Below, one piece after another: positions 6,881 to 14,883 of a stretch of DNA of 24,404 bases. How positions within the stretch are numbered: the stretch's first letter is position 1; each line of letters begins with the position of its first letter. The stretch is taken from NCBI GenBank assembly GCA_045657625.1, contig JAZOTM010000007.1, forward strand, positions 1 through 24,404. The letters are read 5' to 3'. The stretch comes from JAZOTM01 sp045657625. GTDB lineage: Bacteria > Bacillota > Clostridia > Lachnospirales > Lachnospiraceae. The notes beneath the pieces were generated by a model. That model made no database searches, was not told the DNA's origin, and saw only the letters and a program-made list of their open reading frames with translations. The position numbers were made by a program, and so were the translations under genes.

Positions 6881-7372
6881 CTACCAACTTAAACGATGTA
6901 AGTGTCCTTCCGTATTTAATCCGGAAAAATCATTTTGTCGCAATGCTTCATACAAAACAATCGCAACGGAATTGGATAAATTCAAAGATCTGGATTCTCC
7001 GAACATCGGAATACGTACACAAGTTTCCTTGTTTTCCACTAAAATTTCCTCCGGAATTCCGGCACTCTCTTTTCCAAACATGATATAGCAATCTTCTTCA
7101 TAAGAAACATCGGTATATTTCTTTTCACTCTTTGTGGTTGCCATATAAATCTTAGCATTCGGATTCTTTTCCAGAAAATCTTGATAATCGATATAGGTAT
7201 GTACATCCAAATCTTTCCAATAATCCATACCTGCACGTTTTAAATTCTTTTCTGTCAATTGAAAGCCCAAAGGCTCAATCAAATGTAATCTCGTATTGGT
7301 AGCTACACATGTTCTACCGATATTTCCTGTGTTTGCCGGGATTTCCGGCTCATATAAAACAATATTTAACAT
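6881..7372 (-). CDS. trmL: tRNA 2'-O-methyltransferase TrmL (wobble position 34)
   Basis: This 163-aa SPOUT-family enzyme methylates the ribose of nucleotide 34 of certain leucine tRNAs using S-adenosylmethionine. The family motifs are all present: N-terminal EPEIPANTGNIGRTC, IMFGKESAGIPEEIL (trefoil-knot glycines), and the C-terminal RIPM...RSLNLSNSVAIVLYEALRQ. The length fits the minimalist TrmL subgroup without an extra RNA-binding domain. It is 7 bp downstream of the aminotransferase gene and 7 bp upstream of ecfA1, within the minus-strand operon. Confidence 0.93.
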   Translation of the reverse strand: MLNIVLYEPEIPANTGNIGRTCVATNTRLHLIEPLGFQLTEKNLKRAGMDYWKDLDVHTYIDYQDFLEKNPNAKIYMATTKSEKKYTDVSYEEDCYIMFGKESAGIPEEILVENKETCVRIPMFGESRSLNLSNSVAIVLYEALRQNDFSGLNTEGHLHRLSW

Positions 7373-7379
7373 AACATTC

Positions 7380-8543
7380 CTAACTTAAGGTTTGAATAAA
7401 TTTTTCTATACGATCCAGTGCAATTTTTAAATTTTCCAAAGAATATGCATAGGAAATACGAATAAATCCTTCTCCGCATGCGCCAAATGCTGTACCCGGT
7501 ACAACTGCCACTTTTTCTGCCTGCAACAATCGCGTTGCAAATTCTTCGGAAGTCATTCCAAATTTCTGGATACTTGGGAAAACATAAAATGCACCATACG
7601 GTTCAAAACATTCTACGCCCATTTCTTTGAAACGATGTAACAAATATCTACGTCTTCCATTATATTCATCGCGCATTCTTGCGACATCCTCATCCCCACG
7701 CTTCAATGCTTCCACTGCCGCATACTGGCTGGTTGTCGGCGCACACATAATTGCAAATTGATGAATCTTTAACATCTGTGACAAAATCACTTCCGGTCCG
7801 CAAGCATAACCAAGTCTCCAACCGGTCATCGCAAAGGCTTTTGAAAAACCATTGATGGTAATCGTGCGTTCTTTCATTCCGGGCAAGCTTGCAAAGGATA
7901 CATGCGGCTCCTCTCCATAGCTCAGTTCCGAATAAATCTCATCGCTCAATACATAGAGATCTTTTTCTTCTACTACTTTTGCGATTTTTTCCAAATCCTT
8001 TCGCTCCATAATCGCTCCGGTAGGATTGTTTGGAAATGGCAATACCAAAAGTTTTGTCTTATCCGTCACTGCTTCTAATACTTCTTCTGCAGTCAAACGG
8101 AATTCATTTTCTGCCTTTAACTCAATAATCACCGGTGTTCCATTTGCCAAAATTGCACATGGTTCATAGGACACATAACTCGGTTGTGGGATTAAAACCT
8201 CATCTCCCGGATCTAACATGGCACGCATGGCAATATCAATTGCTTCGCTACCTCCAACAGTGACCATAATTTCATTTTTGTAGTCATAAGACAAATCATA
8301 TTTTCTCTTTAAATAATTGGAAATTTCAACCTTTAATTCCTTTAAACCAGCATTGCTTGTATAAAAGGTACGGCCTTTTTCCAAGGAGTAAATACCCTCA
8401 TCACGGATAAACCAAGGGGTATCAAAATCCGGCTCACCTACGCCAAGTGAAATGGCATCTTCCATTTCGCTGACAATATCAAAAAATTTACGAATGCCGG
8501 ATGGTTGAATTGTTGTAATTGTTTTTGATAGTGGATTTCTCAT
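7380..8543 (-). CDS. PLP-dependent aminotransferase, class I/II
   Basis: This 387-aa fold-type I aminotransferase has the PLP lysine in NGFSKAFAMTGWRLGY (K235), PNNPTG (171-176), the cofactor-binding aspartate in LSDEIY (D201) and the substrate carboxylate-binding arginine in GFIRISYA (R362). Its sequence resembles the aspartate/aromatic or alanine aminotransferase-like group of Firmicutes; the exact substrate cannot be read from sequence. The start overlaps the stop of the Lrp-type gene (ATGA), so the two are translationally coupled, suggesting that the regulator senses an amino acid related to this enzyme. Confidence 0.9.
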   Translation of the reverse strand: MRNPLSKTITTIQPSGIRKFFDIVSEMEDAISLGVGEPDFDTPWFIRDEGIYSLEKGRTFYTSNAGLKELKVEISNYLKRKYDLSYDYKNEIMVTVGGSEAIDIAMRAMLDPGDEVLIPQPSYVSYEPCAILANGTPVIIELKAENEFRLTAEEVLEAVTDKTKLLVLPFPNNPTGAIMERKDLEKIAKVVEEKDLYVLSDEIYSELSYGEEPHVSFASLPGMKERTITINGFSKAFAMTGWRLGYACGPEVILSQMLKIHQFAIMCAPTTSQYAAVEALKRGDEDVARMRDEYNGRRRYLLHRFKEMGVECFEPYGAFYVFPSIQKFGMTSEEFATRLLQAEKVAVVPGTAFGACGEGFIRISYAYSLENLKIALDRIEKFIQTLS

Positions 8544-9022
8544 GGTGTCATCAACTGCCTTTCATCTTTTGTAGGTTCAGAAATAACGGTTCCGTGATCT
8601 TTGTATTTCTTTAAAATGAAATTTGTCTTGGTGCTAAGGACATAATCCAAAGTAGACAACTTTTCAGAAACAAACTGAGAGACTTCACGTAATGTCTTTC
8701 CTTCCAATGTCACCATTAAATCAAATCCTCCGGAAATCAAATAAACGGAATGTACTTCCGGATAGTTATAAATACGCTCTGCTACTTTATCAAATCCCAT
8801 GCCTCTTTGTGGAGTAACACGGACTTCAATCATTGCAGTTACTTTTTCTACTTCTGTTTTATCCCAATTAATAATTGTATGATATCCACAAATGACGTGC
8901 TCTTGCTCCATTGCCACAAGCTCCGCCGCCACTGTCGCTTCATCTACCCCCAACATAATCGCCAAATCTTTCACATCAGCGCGACTATTTTTTTCGATGT
9001 AAGTCAAAATTTTTTCTCTCAT
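8540..9022 (-). CDS. Lrp/AsnC-family transcriptional regulator
   Basis: This 160-aa protein has an N-terminal winged helix (about 1-50, with DVKDLAIMLGVDEATVAAELVAME in two pieces) and a C-terminal RAM/effector domain (about 65-140) with HSVYLISGGFDLMVTLEG. These are the parts of Lrp/AsnC proteins, which bind amino acids and form octamers. I chose the ATG at 9022 because GGAAGGAG lies upstream and it leaves 25 bp after the previous gene; a start at 9070 would add a basic tail and overlap that gene. The coupled aminotransferase is a likely regulatory target. Confidence 0.88.
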   Translation of the reverse strand: MREKILTYIEKNSRADVKDLAIMLGVDEATVAAELVAMEQEHVICGYHTIINWDKTEVEKVTAMIEVRVTPQRGMGFDKVAERIYNYPEVHSVYLISGGFDLMVTLEGKTLREVSQFVSEKLSTLDYVLSTKTNFILKKYKDHGTVISEPTKDERQLMTP

Positions 9023-9047
9023 ACCTGTCTTCTCCTTCCTATCTCCT

Positions 9048-10031
9048 CTAGGATACTTTATAAATTTCATCCGCTTTCGGCGGTTCTAAAAATCGTTTTT
9101 CTTCTCCATTTCGTAAGATACGATCATTTCCATCTGTAGCTTTTCCTATAATAGTCGCAGGTATTCCCGCCTCTTCCAAATCCTTTACCAACTGATTTCC
9201 GTCTGCTGCGGCCATTAACATGGCACCGCTACTAATCAAATCGTATGGATTTAGTCCAAAATGCTCACAAATTTCTACGGTTTCTTGACGAAGTGGTATT
9301 TTTTTCAAATCAATATCCAGTCCAACACCGGAGGCTTCTGCCATTTCCCATAGAGCACCGTTGATTCCGCCCTCGGTCACATCATGCATTGCTCCAACGC
9401 CGGACTTCACGGCCACTGCCGCCTCTTTCTGTACGGATAGATATTCTCGAAAGCTCTGCGCATCCGCAACAAATTTTTCCGGAAAACGTTGCAACAACTC
9501 TTCTTCCTTCTTTTTCGCTATAATTGCGGTACCTTCAATACCAATCCACTTTGTAACGATGATATCCATTCCAGGTTTTGCTCCGGAGGTAAAAACCAAA
9601 CCATCTTTTTTTGCTTTTCCAACACCACAGACCGTAACCAAAATTTGGTTTACCACTTCTGTGACTTCTGTATGTCCTCCAAGCACCTGTACATTTGCCT
9701 TTGCACAGGCTTCTTCTACCTGTTCCATCATTGCCTTTAATTTTGCTTCCCGCACGCGTGGCGGTAATAATACTGTCAGCATCAACCCAATCGGTTCTGC
9801 TCCGGAACTGGCCAAATCATTCACGGTAATTAACACCGCCAGTTCCCCAATATTCTCTGCCGTCGCCGTAATCGGGTCCGTAGAAAGCACCAGCATTTCA
9901 TCCGGCTCTAATGCCAAAGCAGCGCAGTCCTCTCCTATGGCTGCGCTTAAAATCACTTCATCTCTTCTGGTATGTAATTGCTTTAGCACGGAGCGTTTTA
10001 AAACCGGTTCCGGTAATTTCCCAATTTTCAT
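9048..10031 (-). CDS. HypE-like protein of the AIR synthase (PurM/HypE/SelD) family
   Basis: This 327-aa protein has the two-domain PurM fold: an N-terminal part with AAIGEDCAAL, LVLSTDPITATAENIG and NDLASSGAEPIGL, and a C-terminal AIRS_C part with HDVTEGGINGALWEMAEASGVG and DLISSGAML. It is closest in look to HypE-type proteins, yet it ends in EIYKVS and lacks the C-terminal PRIC cysteine tail that true HypE uses to make the cyanide ligand of NiFe hydrogenase. No hyp or hydrogenase genes are nearby. It is therefore probably an ATP-dependent enzyme of unknown substrate. It starts 3 bp after the vanW-type gene and is cotranscribed with the regulator and aminotransferase. Confidence 0.8.
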   Translation of the reverse strand: MKIGKLPEPVLKRSVLKQLHTRRDEVILSAAIGEDCAALALEPDEMLVLSTDPITATAENIGELAVLITVNDLASSGAEPIGLMLTVLLPPRVREAKLKAMMEQVEEACAKANVQVLGGHTEVTEVVNQILVTVCGVGKAKKDGLVFTSGAKPGMDIIVTKWIGIEGTAIIAKKKEEELLQRFPEKFVADAQSFREYLSVQKEAAVAVKSGVGAMHDVTEGGINGALWEMAEASGVGLDIDLKKIPLRQETVEICEHFGLNPYDLISSGAMLMAAADGNQLVKDLEEAGIPATIIGKATDGNDRILRNGEEKRFLEPPKADEIYKVS

Positions 10032-10034
10032 TCT

Positions 10035-11633
10035 TTAAACTCCATCTGTTGTTTCACTTGTTGTAGTATCCGTGGTGGTATCTGTAGTAGTCTCAGTCGT
10101 AGTACTTGTACCACTGGCTGCTGCATTTACAGCTGCCGTCTGTGCGCGTTCCGCTAACACCGCTTGGGCCTTGGCTGCTGCATTTGCTTGCGAAGTTTCA
10201 TCCGTTGCATAAGTAGCAATGGTTGAGTAAATCGTATAAGCATCTCCTGTTGCAAGAGCTGCTTCCATTGCTGCTGCCGCTTCCGGATTATCTGTACCGG
10301 TTCCTACTGTTACTGCCTGTGCAGAACCATTATATTTACTGGTATTTACCTTTTCTCTGGATTCTTCTACTCCATCCACCGTAACAATTTTCCAAAGCTC
10401 TGCTGTTTTTCCAATATGTGCAGACTGAGTATTTGCAATATATCCAATGGCATCTGAAGATGCGGTAAAGGTATATGTACGGTCTTCCTGCGCAACAATC
10501 TTGGATTCGTAAGTAACTGTACGATTAGAATCTCTGGTTTCTTCTCCATAAATATTGAAGTAAACCACTTTTCCGGATACATATCCTTCGATATAAATCG
10601 GTGCATCTGTATTATTCACAAACTTAAAGTTCTTGTAATCACCTGCAATTGCTGCATCTCTGGCAGGATCCACATAGGTAACAATCATAGAATGGTTGGA
10701 ACGCTGTGTTACTTCTAATTCTGCATATAAAACTGCATTGTAAAGTGTAGAAGAAACCTGGCATACGCCACCACCATAGGCTTCTACGGTAGTTCCGTTT
10801 TCATACGCGCCGGCAAGTTCATAACCATTGGTTTCATCGGTAGGTCCAATCACATCATATACAGAAAACTCTTCTCCCGGATATACAACAGAACCATTAA
10901 TAAATCCGGTTGCGTTTTCAATATTCGCACATCTTGCTGCAGAAGAACTACTGAAATCTGTATGATAACTTCCCAACAAATCCTGTACCTTCGCCAATTC
11001 CTCTGCAGTTCCTTCCGGCTCTGTGATTTCTGCAGCCAAGGTAATGGTCACATCATCTCCATTCCATTCAGAATCCGCTAAATATGTTTGAATGGCGGTG
11101 ACAGAATCTGCTACGTTGATTTCGATTCCTTCCTGGCCTTCTACAACTACGAAGGTTCCATTTTCTCTGGTAAGTCCGGTATCAACCGCTTCCACGTTTA
11201 ATTCAGAGGCATGTGCTTCCAAAAAGGCAGTTGCCGTATCTGTATCTACGGTAAATACCAAATCAAAATCCTTTCCATTTTCCTCTAAATCCTTTTGATT
11301 TTTATATCTGGACAAAAGATTTCCGGAATTTCCATAATTTAAAGCAGTCTCTACAATCTGTGTATTGGACCAAGTAAGGCCAATATCCTCTCCACTGGCG
11401 GTAATACTCTGATCTTCTACCGCAAGTGTAAACGTTGCGCTTTCATAATTTGCAACACTTTCTTCTACTGCTGCTTCGGCTTCTTCCGGTGTCATTCCGG
11501 ATACATCGACTCCACCGATGGTAATATTATCCGGGATTACGGTTCTTTCTTCTGCCTGTACAAAATTTGTTGATAAAATACCTGCTGCCACAACTGCTGT
11601 AACAGCACAAATAACTCCTATTTTCTTTTTCAT
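10035..11633 (-). CDS. VanW-family cell-wall protein with G5 domain
   Basis: This 532-aa exported protein has a signal peptide (KKK then a hydrophobic stretch, possible cleavage after VQA), two YoaR-like putative peptidoglycan-binding regions (about 35-125 and 125-215), a VanW domain (about 230-365, with GGGVCQVSSTLYNAVLYAELEV and RSNHSM), a G5-like domain (about 370-450) and a Thr/Ser-rich tail (TTTDTTTDTTTSE). VanW proteins occur in vancomycin-resistance loci but are mostly of unknown function; no other van genes are here, so no resistance role should be inferred. I prefer the second ATG (11633), 8 bases after AGAGGG, over 11642, which is only 3 bases away. Confidence 0.88.
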   Translation of the reverse strand: MKKKIGVICAVTAVVAAGILSTNFVQAEERTVIPDNITIGGVDVSGMTPEEAEAAVEESVANYESATFTLAVEDQSITASGEDIGLTWSNTQIVETALNYGNSGNLLSRYKNQKDLEENGKDFDLVFTVDTDTATAFLEAHASELNVEAVDTGLTRENGTFVVVEGQEGIEINVADSVTAIQTYLADSEWNGDDVTITLAAEITEPEGTAEELAKVQDLLGSYHTDFSSSSAARCANIENATGFINGSVVYPGEEFSVYDVIGPTDETNGYELAGAYENGTTVEAYGGGVCQVSSTLYNAVLYAELEVTQRSNHSMIVTYVDPARDAAIAGDYKNFKFVNNTDAPIYIEGYVSGKVVYFNIYGEETRDSNRTVTYESKIVAQEDRTYTFTASSDAIGYIANTQSAHIGKTAELWKIVTVDGVEESREKVNTSKYNGSAQAVTVGTGTDNPEAAAAMEAALATGDAYTIYSTIATYATDETSQANAAAKAQAVLAERAQTAAVNAAASGTSTTTETTTDTTTDTTTSETTDGV

Positions 11634-11656
11634 ATCATTCACCCTCTAATTTCTCT

Positions 11657-11686
11657 ATTTTAAATCAAAGAAGCAACGTATTTCAA
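11657..11686 (-). promoter_or_regulatory. Weak candidate promoter for the vanW-hypE-like operon
   Basis: TTGAAA (11686-11681) and TAAAAT (11662-11657) are 18 bp apart on the minus strand. It would give a very short leader of under 20 nt before the vanW-type start. The match is imperfect, and the operon might instead be read from upstream of the 36-aa gene. Confidence 0.3.
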
Positions 11687-11708
11687 GGTGCAAAAACACG
11701 GAATACAT

Positions 11709-11737
11709 TTGACTGAAATCTTGGTTTTTAGTATATT
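11709..11737 (+). promoter_or_regulatory. Promoter of the plus-strand gene at 11881
   Basis: TTGACT (11709-11714), 17 bases, TATATT (11732-11737). Transcription would begin near 11744, exactly at the stop codon of the opposite-strand 36-aa gene, so the leader of about 137 nt would be antisense to that whole gene. Confidence 0.65.
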
Positions 11738-11744
11738 TAACCTA

Positions 11745-11855
11745 TCAAACAATGAAGGCTGATAAAATAAAGGTTACTACCATAGAACCTATCAGCAAAA
11801 ATGCCATCACTGCGGCTAAAATTCTTTTTTTCTTTTCATGACTTACTTTACGCAT
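11745..11855 (-). CDS. 36-aa single-pass membrane protein
   Basis: A short gene starts with MRKVSHEKKKRIL, a basic cytoplasmic end, followed by a hydrophobic helix (about residues 13-35). AAAGGAG lies 5 bases before the ATG at 11855, a near-ideal ribosome binding site. Upstream in-frame starts reach into the opposite gene and are rejected. The basic head plus a single C-terminal helix resembles the DUF4044/Prli42-like small membrane proteins of Firmicutes; this is a resemblance by eye only. It faces the vanW-type gene and diverges from the gene at 11881, whose start is only 25 bp away. Confidence 0.7.
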   Translation of the reverse strand: MRKVSHEKKKRILAAVMAFLLIGSMVVTFILSAFIV

Positions 11856-11880
11856 ACTAACTCCTTTCATGAGGTGATTT

Positions 11881-12510
11881 ATGATTTTTCCGTTTTTTAC
11901 ATTTTTTTTAACATTTGTAATTGTATTATCCGTACTTCGCAATCGGTCCACACGTGCAGAGAAAAAAATGCTCTCTGATTTCTGGAGCCGTGAAAACGAA
12001 GCAAACAACACTCGAAAAGTAAATTTAGACACAATTTCATACTATGAATTTTCCACAGAAGGACTTCCTTTTGGAATCAGCGATGATTTAGAACTCATCT
12101 CCTACGAAGAAAAATTAACTTACCTTTCTGAGCAAAAAATGCTGAATCTCAACGGGTTATCGAATACCGATTTAAAATTACAGTACGGTCCGCAAAACCT
12201 GGATGCGCTCATTGAACTAGAGCAAATTTACGCATCCTTGGAAAAAACCATCTACGAATATGGAAAACTCCTATACGAAAAAGGATTTACCCAAGAAGGA
12301 ATCCATGTATTAGAACGTGGAATTGCTCTTCCAACAGACCTTGCGGGAAATTATACCACACTCATGGAATATTATAAAGCCAACGGTCAAGAAGCGCTTA
12401 TTCCAAATCTTGCCGACATGGCTAGTCAACATCTAAATGAATACAATAAATCCGTAATTATGAAAAAAATTCACGAATCCACGGATTTTTTTGAAGTAGC
12501 TGAGGAATGA
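11881..12510 (+). CDS. Membrane-anchored protein of unknown function
   Basis: This 209-aa protein has an N-terminal hydrophobic anchor (about 2-19, PFFTFFLTFVIVLSVL) followed by basic residues (RNRSTRAEKK). The rest appears soluble and mostly helical; LDALIELEQIYASLEKTIYEYG and GFTQEGIHVLERGIAL look TPR-like (about 100-165). GAGGTG precedes the ATG. I do not recognise a family. It is alone on the plus strand between minus-strand blocks, diverges from the 36-aa membrane protein, and its last 40 bp overlap the 3' end of the exonuclease gene on the other strand. Confidence 0.75.
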   Translation: MIFPFFTFFLTFVIVLSVLRNRSTRAEKKMLSDFWSRENEANNTRKVNLDTISYYEFSTEGLPFGISDDLELISYEEKLTYLSEQKMLNLNGLSNTDLKLQYGPQNLDALIELEQIYASLEKTIYEYGKLLYEKGFTQEGIHVLERGIALPTDLAGNYTTLMEYYKANGQEALIPNLADMASQHLNEYNKSVIMKKIHESTDFFEVAEE

Positions 12511-13226
12511 TTGGTTCCCTTTGGCATTCTGCCATACTGAGAAATGATGCGATCTGTTTGTCTGGATGCTTCACTTCTAGTCAGGGTGTCAAAGGGAATT
12601 CCTATTTCTAAATGATGATACTCTAACAATTCTTTTAATCTACGTTTCTGCGCCGGAGATGCCGGTGTTTGTTTTTTTGCCTTATAAATCAACGGTGTCG
12701 GTACAAAAGCTTCCTCATCTTTTTCCAAATAATCCCGTTCCAATATTTCATATAACGCATAAGTCATTTCCGCATCATAAACAGCTCTATGCCCATGGTC
12801 CCTCGGAATCTGATAATAATAGCACAATGCTTCCAAGGACTTTTTTTGTTCCTCAGGCAAAAAATGACGGGCCAGTTTCAAGGTATCCACTGCCCGTTTT
12901 TCAAATGGTACTTTTAAGTTGATTGCCTGTTGTTTCAAAAAACTATAATCAAAAATAATACTATGCCCTACTAAAATGTCATCTCCAAGAAATGCTTCCG
13001 TAATTCGAAAGGCTTCTTCCTGCTGGTATCCATCCTTCACATCCGCATCTTGTATCCCCGTCAATTCCACAATTAGCTCCGGAATCGGAATCCCGGGATT
13101 AATCAACAAATTTAAACGATCCACTATTTTATGATTTCGAACCTGAACTGCACCGATTTCCAAAATATGATCCGTCTTCGGGTTCATTCCTGTCATTTCC
13201 AAATCAATTACTGTATAGTCTTTCAT
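12471..13226 (-). CDS. DEDDh 3'-5' exonuclease (DnaQ/PolC-type)
   Basis: This 251-aa protein has the exonuclease motifs YTVIDLEMTGMNP (D8, E10), HSIIFDYSFL (D93) and HGHRAVYDA (H146, D151), the complete DEDDh active site. It resembles the proofreading exonuclease domain of PolC/DnaQ but is free-standing. The extra C-terminus (about 185-251) holds a helical module with LTRSEASRQTDRII that may bind nucleic acid. The start at 13226 has an AGGAG site and lies 8 bp after nth; longer starts run into nth. It overlaps the convergent gene at 11881-12510 by 40 bp. Confidence 0.9.
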   Translation of the reverse strand: MKDYTVIDLEMTGMNPKTDHILEIGAVQVRNHKIVDRLNLLINPGIPIPELIVELTGIQDADVKDGYQQEEAFRITEAFLGDDILVGHSIIFDYSFLKQQAINLKVPFEKRAVDTLKLARHFLPEEQKKSLEALCYYYQIPRDHGHRAVYDAEMTYALYEILERDYLEKDEEAFVPTPLIYKAKKQTPASPAQKRRLKELLEYHHLEIGIPFDTLTRSEASRQTDRIISQYGRMPKGTNHSSATSKKSVDS

Positions 13227-13234
13227 TTTTTCTC

Positions 13235-13867
13235 CTATTTTCCGGAACTTTGGCAAACGTCTTGTAAAAAACAATCTGCACATTTTGGCGTTCTTGCGAT
13301 ACAAATTTGACGCCCTAAAGTAATGATTTGCATATTCCAGCGAATCCAATGGTCCTTAGGTAACACTTTCATCAAATCCATCTCTATTTTTTCCGGCTCC
13401 GTCTCCTTTGTCACTCCCAACTTTTGTGAAATCCGCTTTACATGGGTATCTACAACAATACTGGGTTCTTGATATATATTTCCACGAATTACATTTGCCG
13501 TTTTTCGTCCCACTCCGGGAAGTGCTGTCAACTCCTCAATGCTTCTCGGCACTTCTCCGTGATATTCCTTTACTAAAATATTGGCACAAGCAATGATATT
13601 CTTCGCCTTATTATGATAAAAGCCGGTAGCATGAATATCCTGTTCCATTTCTGCTTGATCCGCTGCCGCAAATTTTTCTAAGGAATCATATTTTTTAAAA
13701 AGCGTTTCTGTCACAATATTGACTCTGGCGTCTGTACACTGCGCGCTTAATATTGTAGCAAACAAAAGTTGCCAGGGCGTTTCGTAGTGCAAATAACAAA
13801 TCTGATCAATTCCATATGCCGTATCCAAACGCTTTAAAATTTCTTTCACTCTTTCTTTTTTTGTCAT
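13235..13867 (-). CDS. nth: Endonuclease III, DNA glycosylase/AP lyase
   Basis: This 210-aa base-excision-repair enzyme removes oxidised pyrimidines. The helix-hairpin-helix LPGVGRKTANV carries catalytic K122, and VDTHVKR carries catalytic D140. The [4Fe-4S] cluster cysteines C189, C196, C199 and C205 show the normal spacing C-x6-C-x2-C-x5-C. Its length equals that of E. coli Nth. The start overlaps the stop of the upstream glycosyltransferase gene by 4 bp (ATGA), so this repair gene is translationally tied to a surface-sugar gene, and the exonuclease gene follows after 8 bp. Confidence 0.96.
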   Translation of the reverse strand: MTKKERVKEILKRLDTAYGIDQICYLHYETPWQLLFATILSAQCTDARVNIVTETLFKKYDSLEKFAAADQAEMEQDIHATGFYHNKAKNIIACANILVKEYHGEVPRSIEELTALPGVGRKTANVIRGNIYQEPSIVVDTHVKRISQKLGVTKETEPEKIEMDLMKVLPKDHWIRWNMQIITLGRQICIARTPKCADCFLQDVCQSSGK

Positions 13868-14883
13868 AATACCGCCTGTAATAAGCCTTCACTATCCCGA
13901 TCATTCCATTTCATAATCTGAATATCTGTAGGCGTAATTTTTTCCTGTACATATACATTTTCATCGTAAGTTCCTGAAACGATTTTCTCTTTCAAGTCCC
14001 GTAAAGAACACATTCTGCGTAGCAATTCCTCTTTTTCCTCTACCGAAACATTTCCTTTTTTCTCAATCCAGCCTTGTAAACATGCCAACACTGCCAAATC
14101 ATACATATGAAGAATCTCATATTCTATCGCATCTTTCACTCCCTCATAATCCGGAAGTCCATGTAGCAATTCATAATTCGCCTTCATGGCGCGATATAAA
14201 TTTTTGTAATATCCATCCTGTTTCGATACCTTAGAAAAGGAATTCGGCATATCTCGGTACATATACAATATTTCCTTTACCGAGCCCACCGATTTTGCTG
14301 CCATAATCAAATAATTTAAAATTTCCGAATCCTCGAGAGTTACCTTTTTACGGAATAACACTTGTTCCCCTTTTGGGAAAAACAACTCTCTGCGCACCAA
14401 ACGGGACCAAAGATATCCACCGCCAACGATCAAATGTCTCTTTTTTTCCACATTTAATGTACCGGTATCCTCATCGGCTGTGTGTAACCGCGCCTCATCT
14501 CGTTCCTGTCTGTAATAGCCACAATCTACCATATCATAATTCCCAGACTTGGCAACTTCCAGCATTTTTTCATACATTTGAGGAGTTGCCAAATCATCAC
14601 AATCAAAAAAGGCGAGATATTCTCCTGTAGATTCCATAATTCCTTTATTTCTTGCACCGCCGGCACCACTGTTTTTTTCCAAGGTATATATTCGTAGTTT
14701 TCCGGAAAATTTTGGTTCATATTCTTTTAAAATCGCAAGACTTCCATCCGTAGATGCATCATTCACTGCCAGGATTTCCAAGTCCTGCAAAGATTGTGCC
14801 AACAGAGAATCCAATGCTTCTCTCAAATATGCTTCCCCATTATACACCGGCATTATCACACTGACTCTTCCGCTTTGAACCAT
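13864..14883 (-). CDS. Family 2 glycosyltransferase
   Basis: This 339-aa GT-A enzyme starts with VSVIMPVYNGEAYLREALDS, then NDASTDGS, ARNKGI and the metal/nucleotide-binding FFDCDD (around residue 93-98), the standard GT2 pattern. It transfers a sugar from a nucleotide donor; the sugar and acceptor are not readable. The C-terminal half is helical and may bind the acceptor. The gene overlaps the preceding CgeB-like gene by 28 bp and nth by 4 bp. Given the nearby Maf and flagellin genes, a role in extending a flagellin glycan is plausible; other surface polysaccharides remain possible. Confidence 0.9.
   Translation of the reverse strand: MVQSGRVSVIMPVYNGEAYLREALDSLLAQSLQDLEILAVNDASTDGSLAILKEYEPKFSGKLRIYTLEKNSGAGGARNKGIMESTGEYLAFFDCDDLATPQMYEKMLEVAKSGNYDMVDCGYYRQERDEARLHTADEDTGTLNVEKKRHLIVGGGYLWSRLVRRELFFPKGEQVLFRKKVTLEDSEILNYLIMAAKSVGSVKEILYMYRDMPNSFSKVSKQDGYYKNLYRAMKANYELLHGLPDYEGVKDAIEYEILHMYDLAVLACLQGWIEKKGNVSVEEKEELLRRMCSLRDLKEKIVSGTYDENVYVQEKITPTDIQIMKWNDRDSEGLLQAVL

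Noticed and set aside
9361..10038. Open frame of 225 codons antisense to the HypE-like gene
   Set aside because: It is Ser/Thr/Phe-rich, typical of the reverse complement of a real coding frame, and has no ribosome binding site. The sense gene is clearly conserved.
10035..11633. Vancomycin resistance locus
   Set aside because: The VanW domain alone is not evidence for resistance; no vanHAX, vanRS or ligase genes are near.
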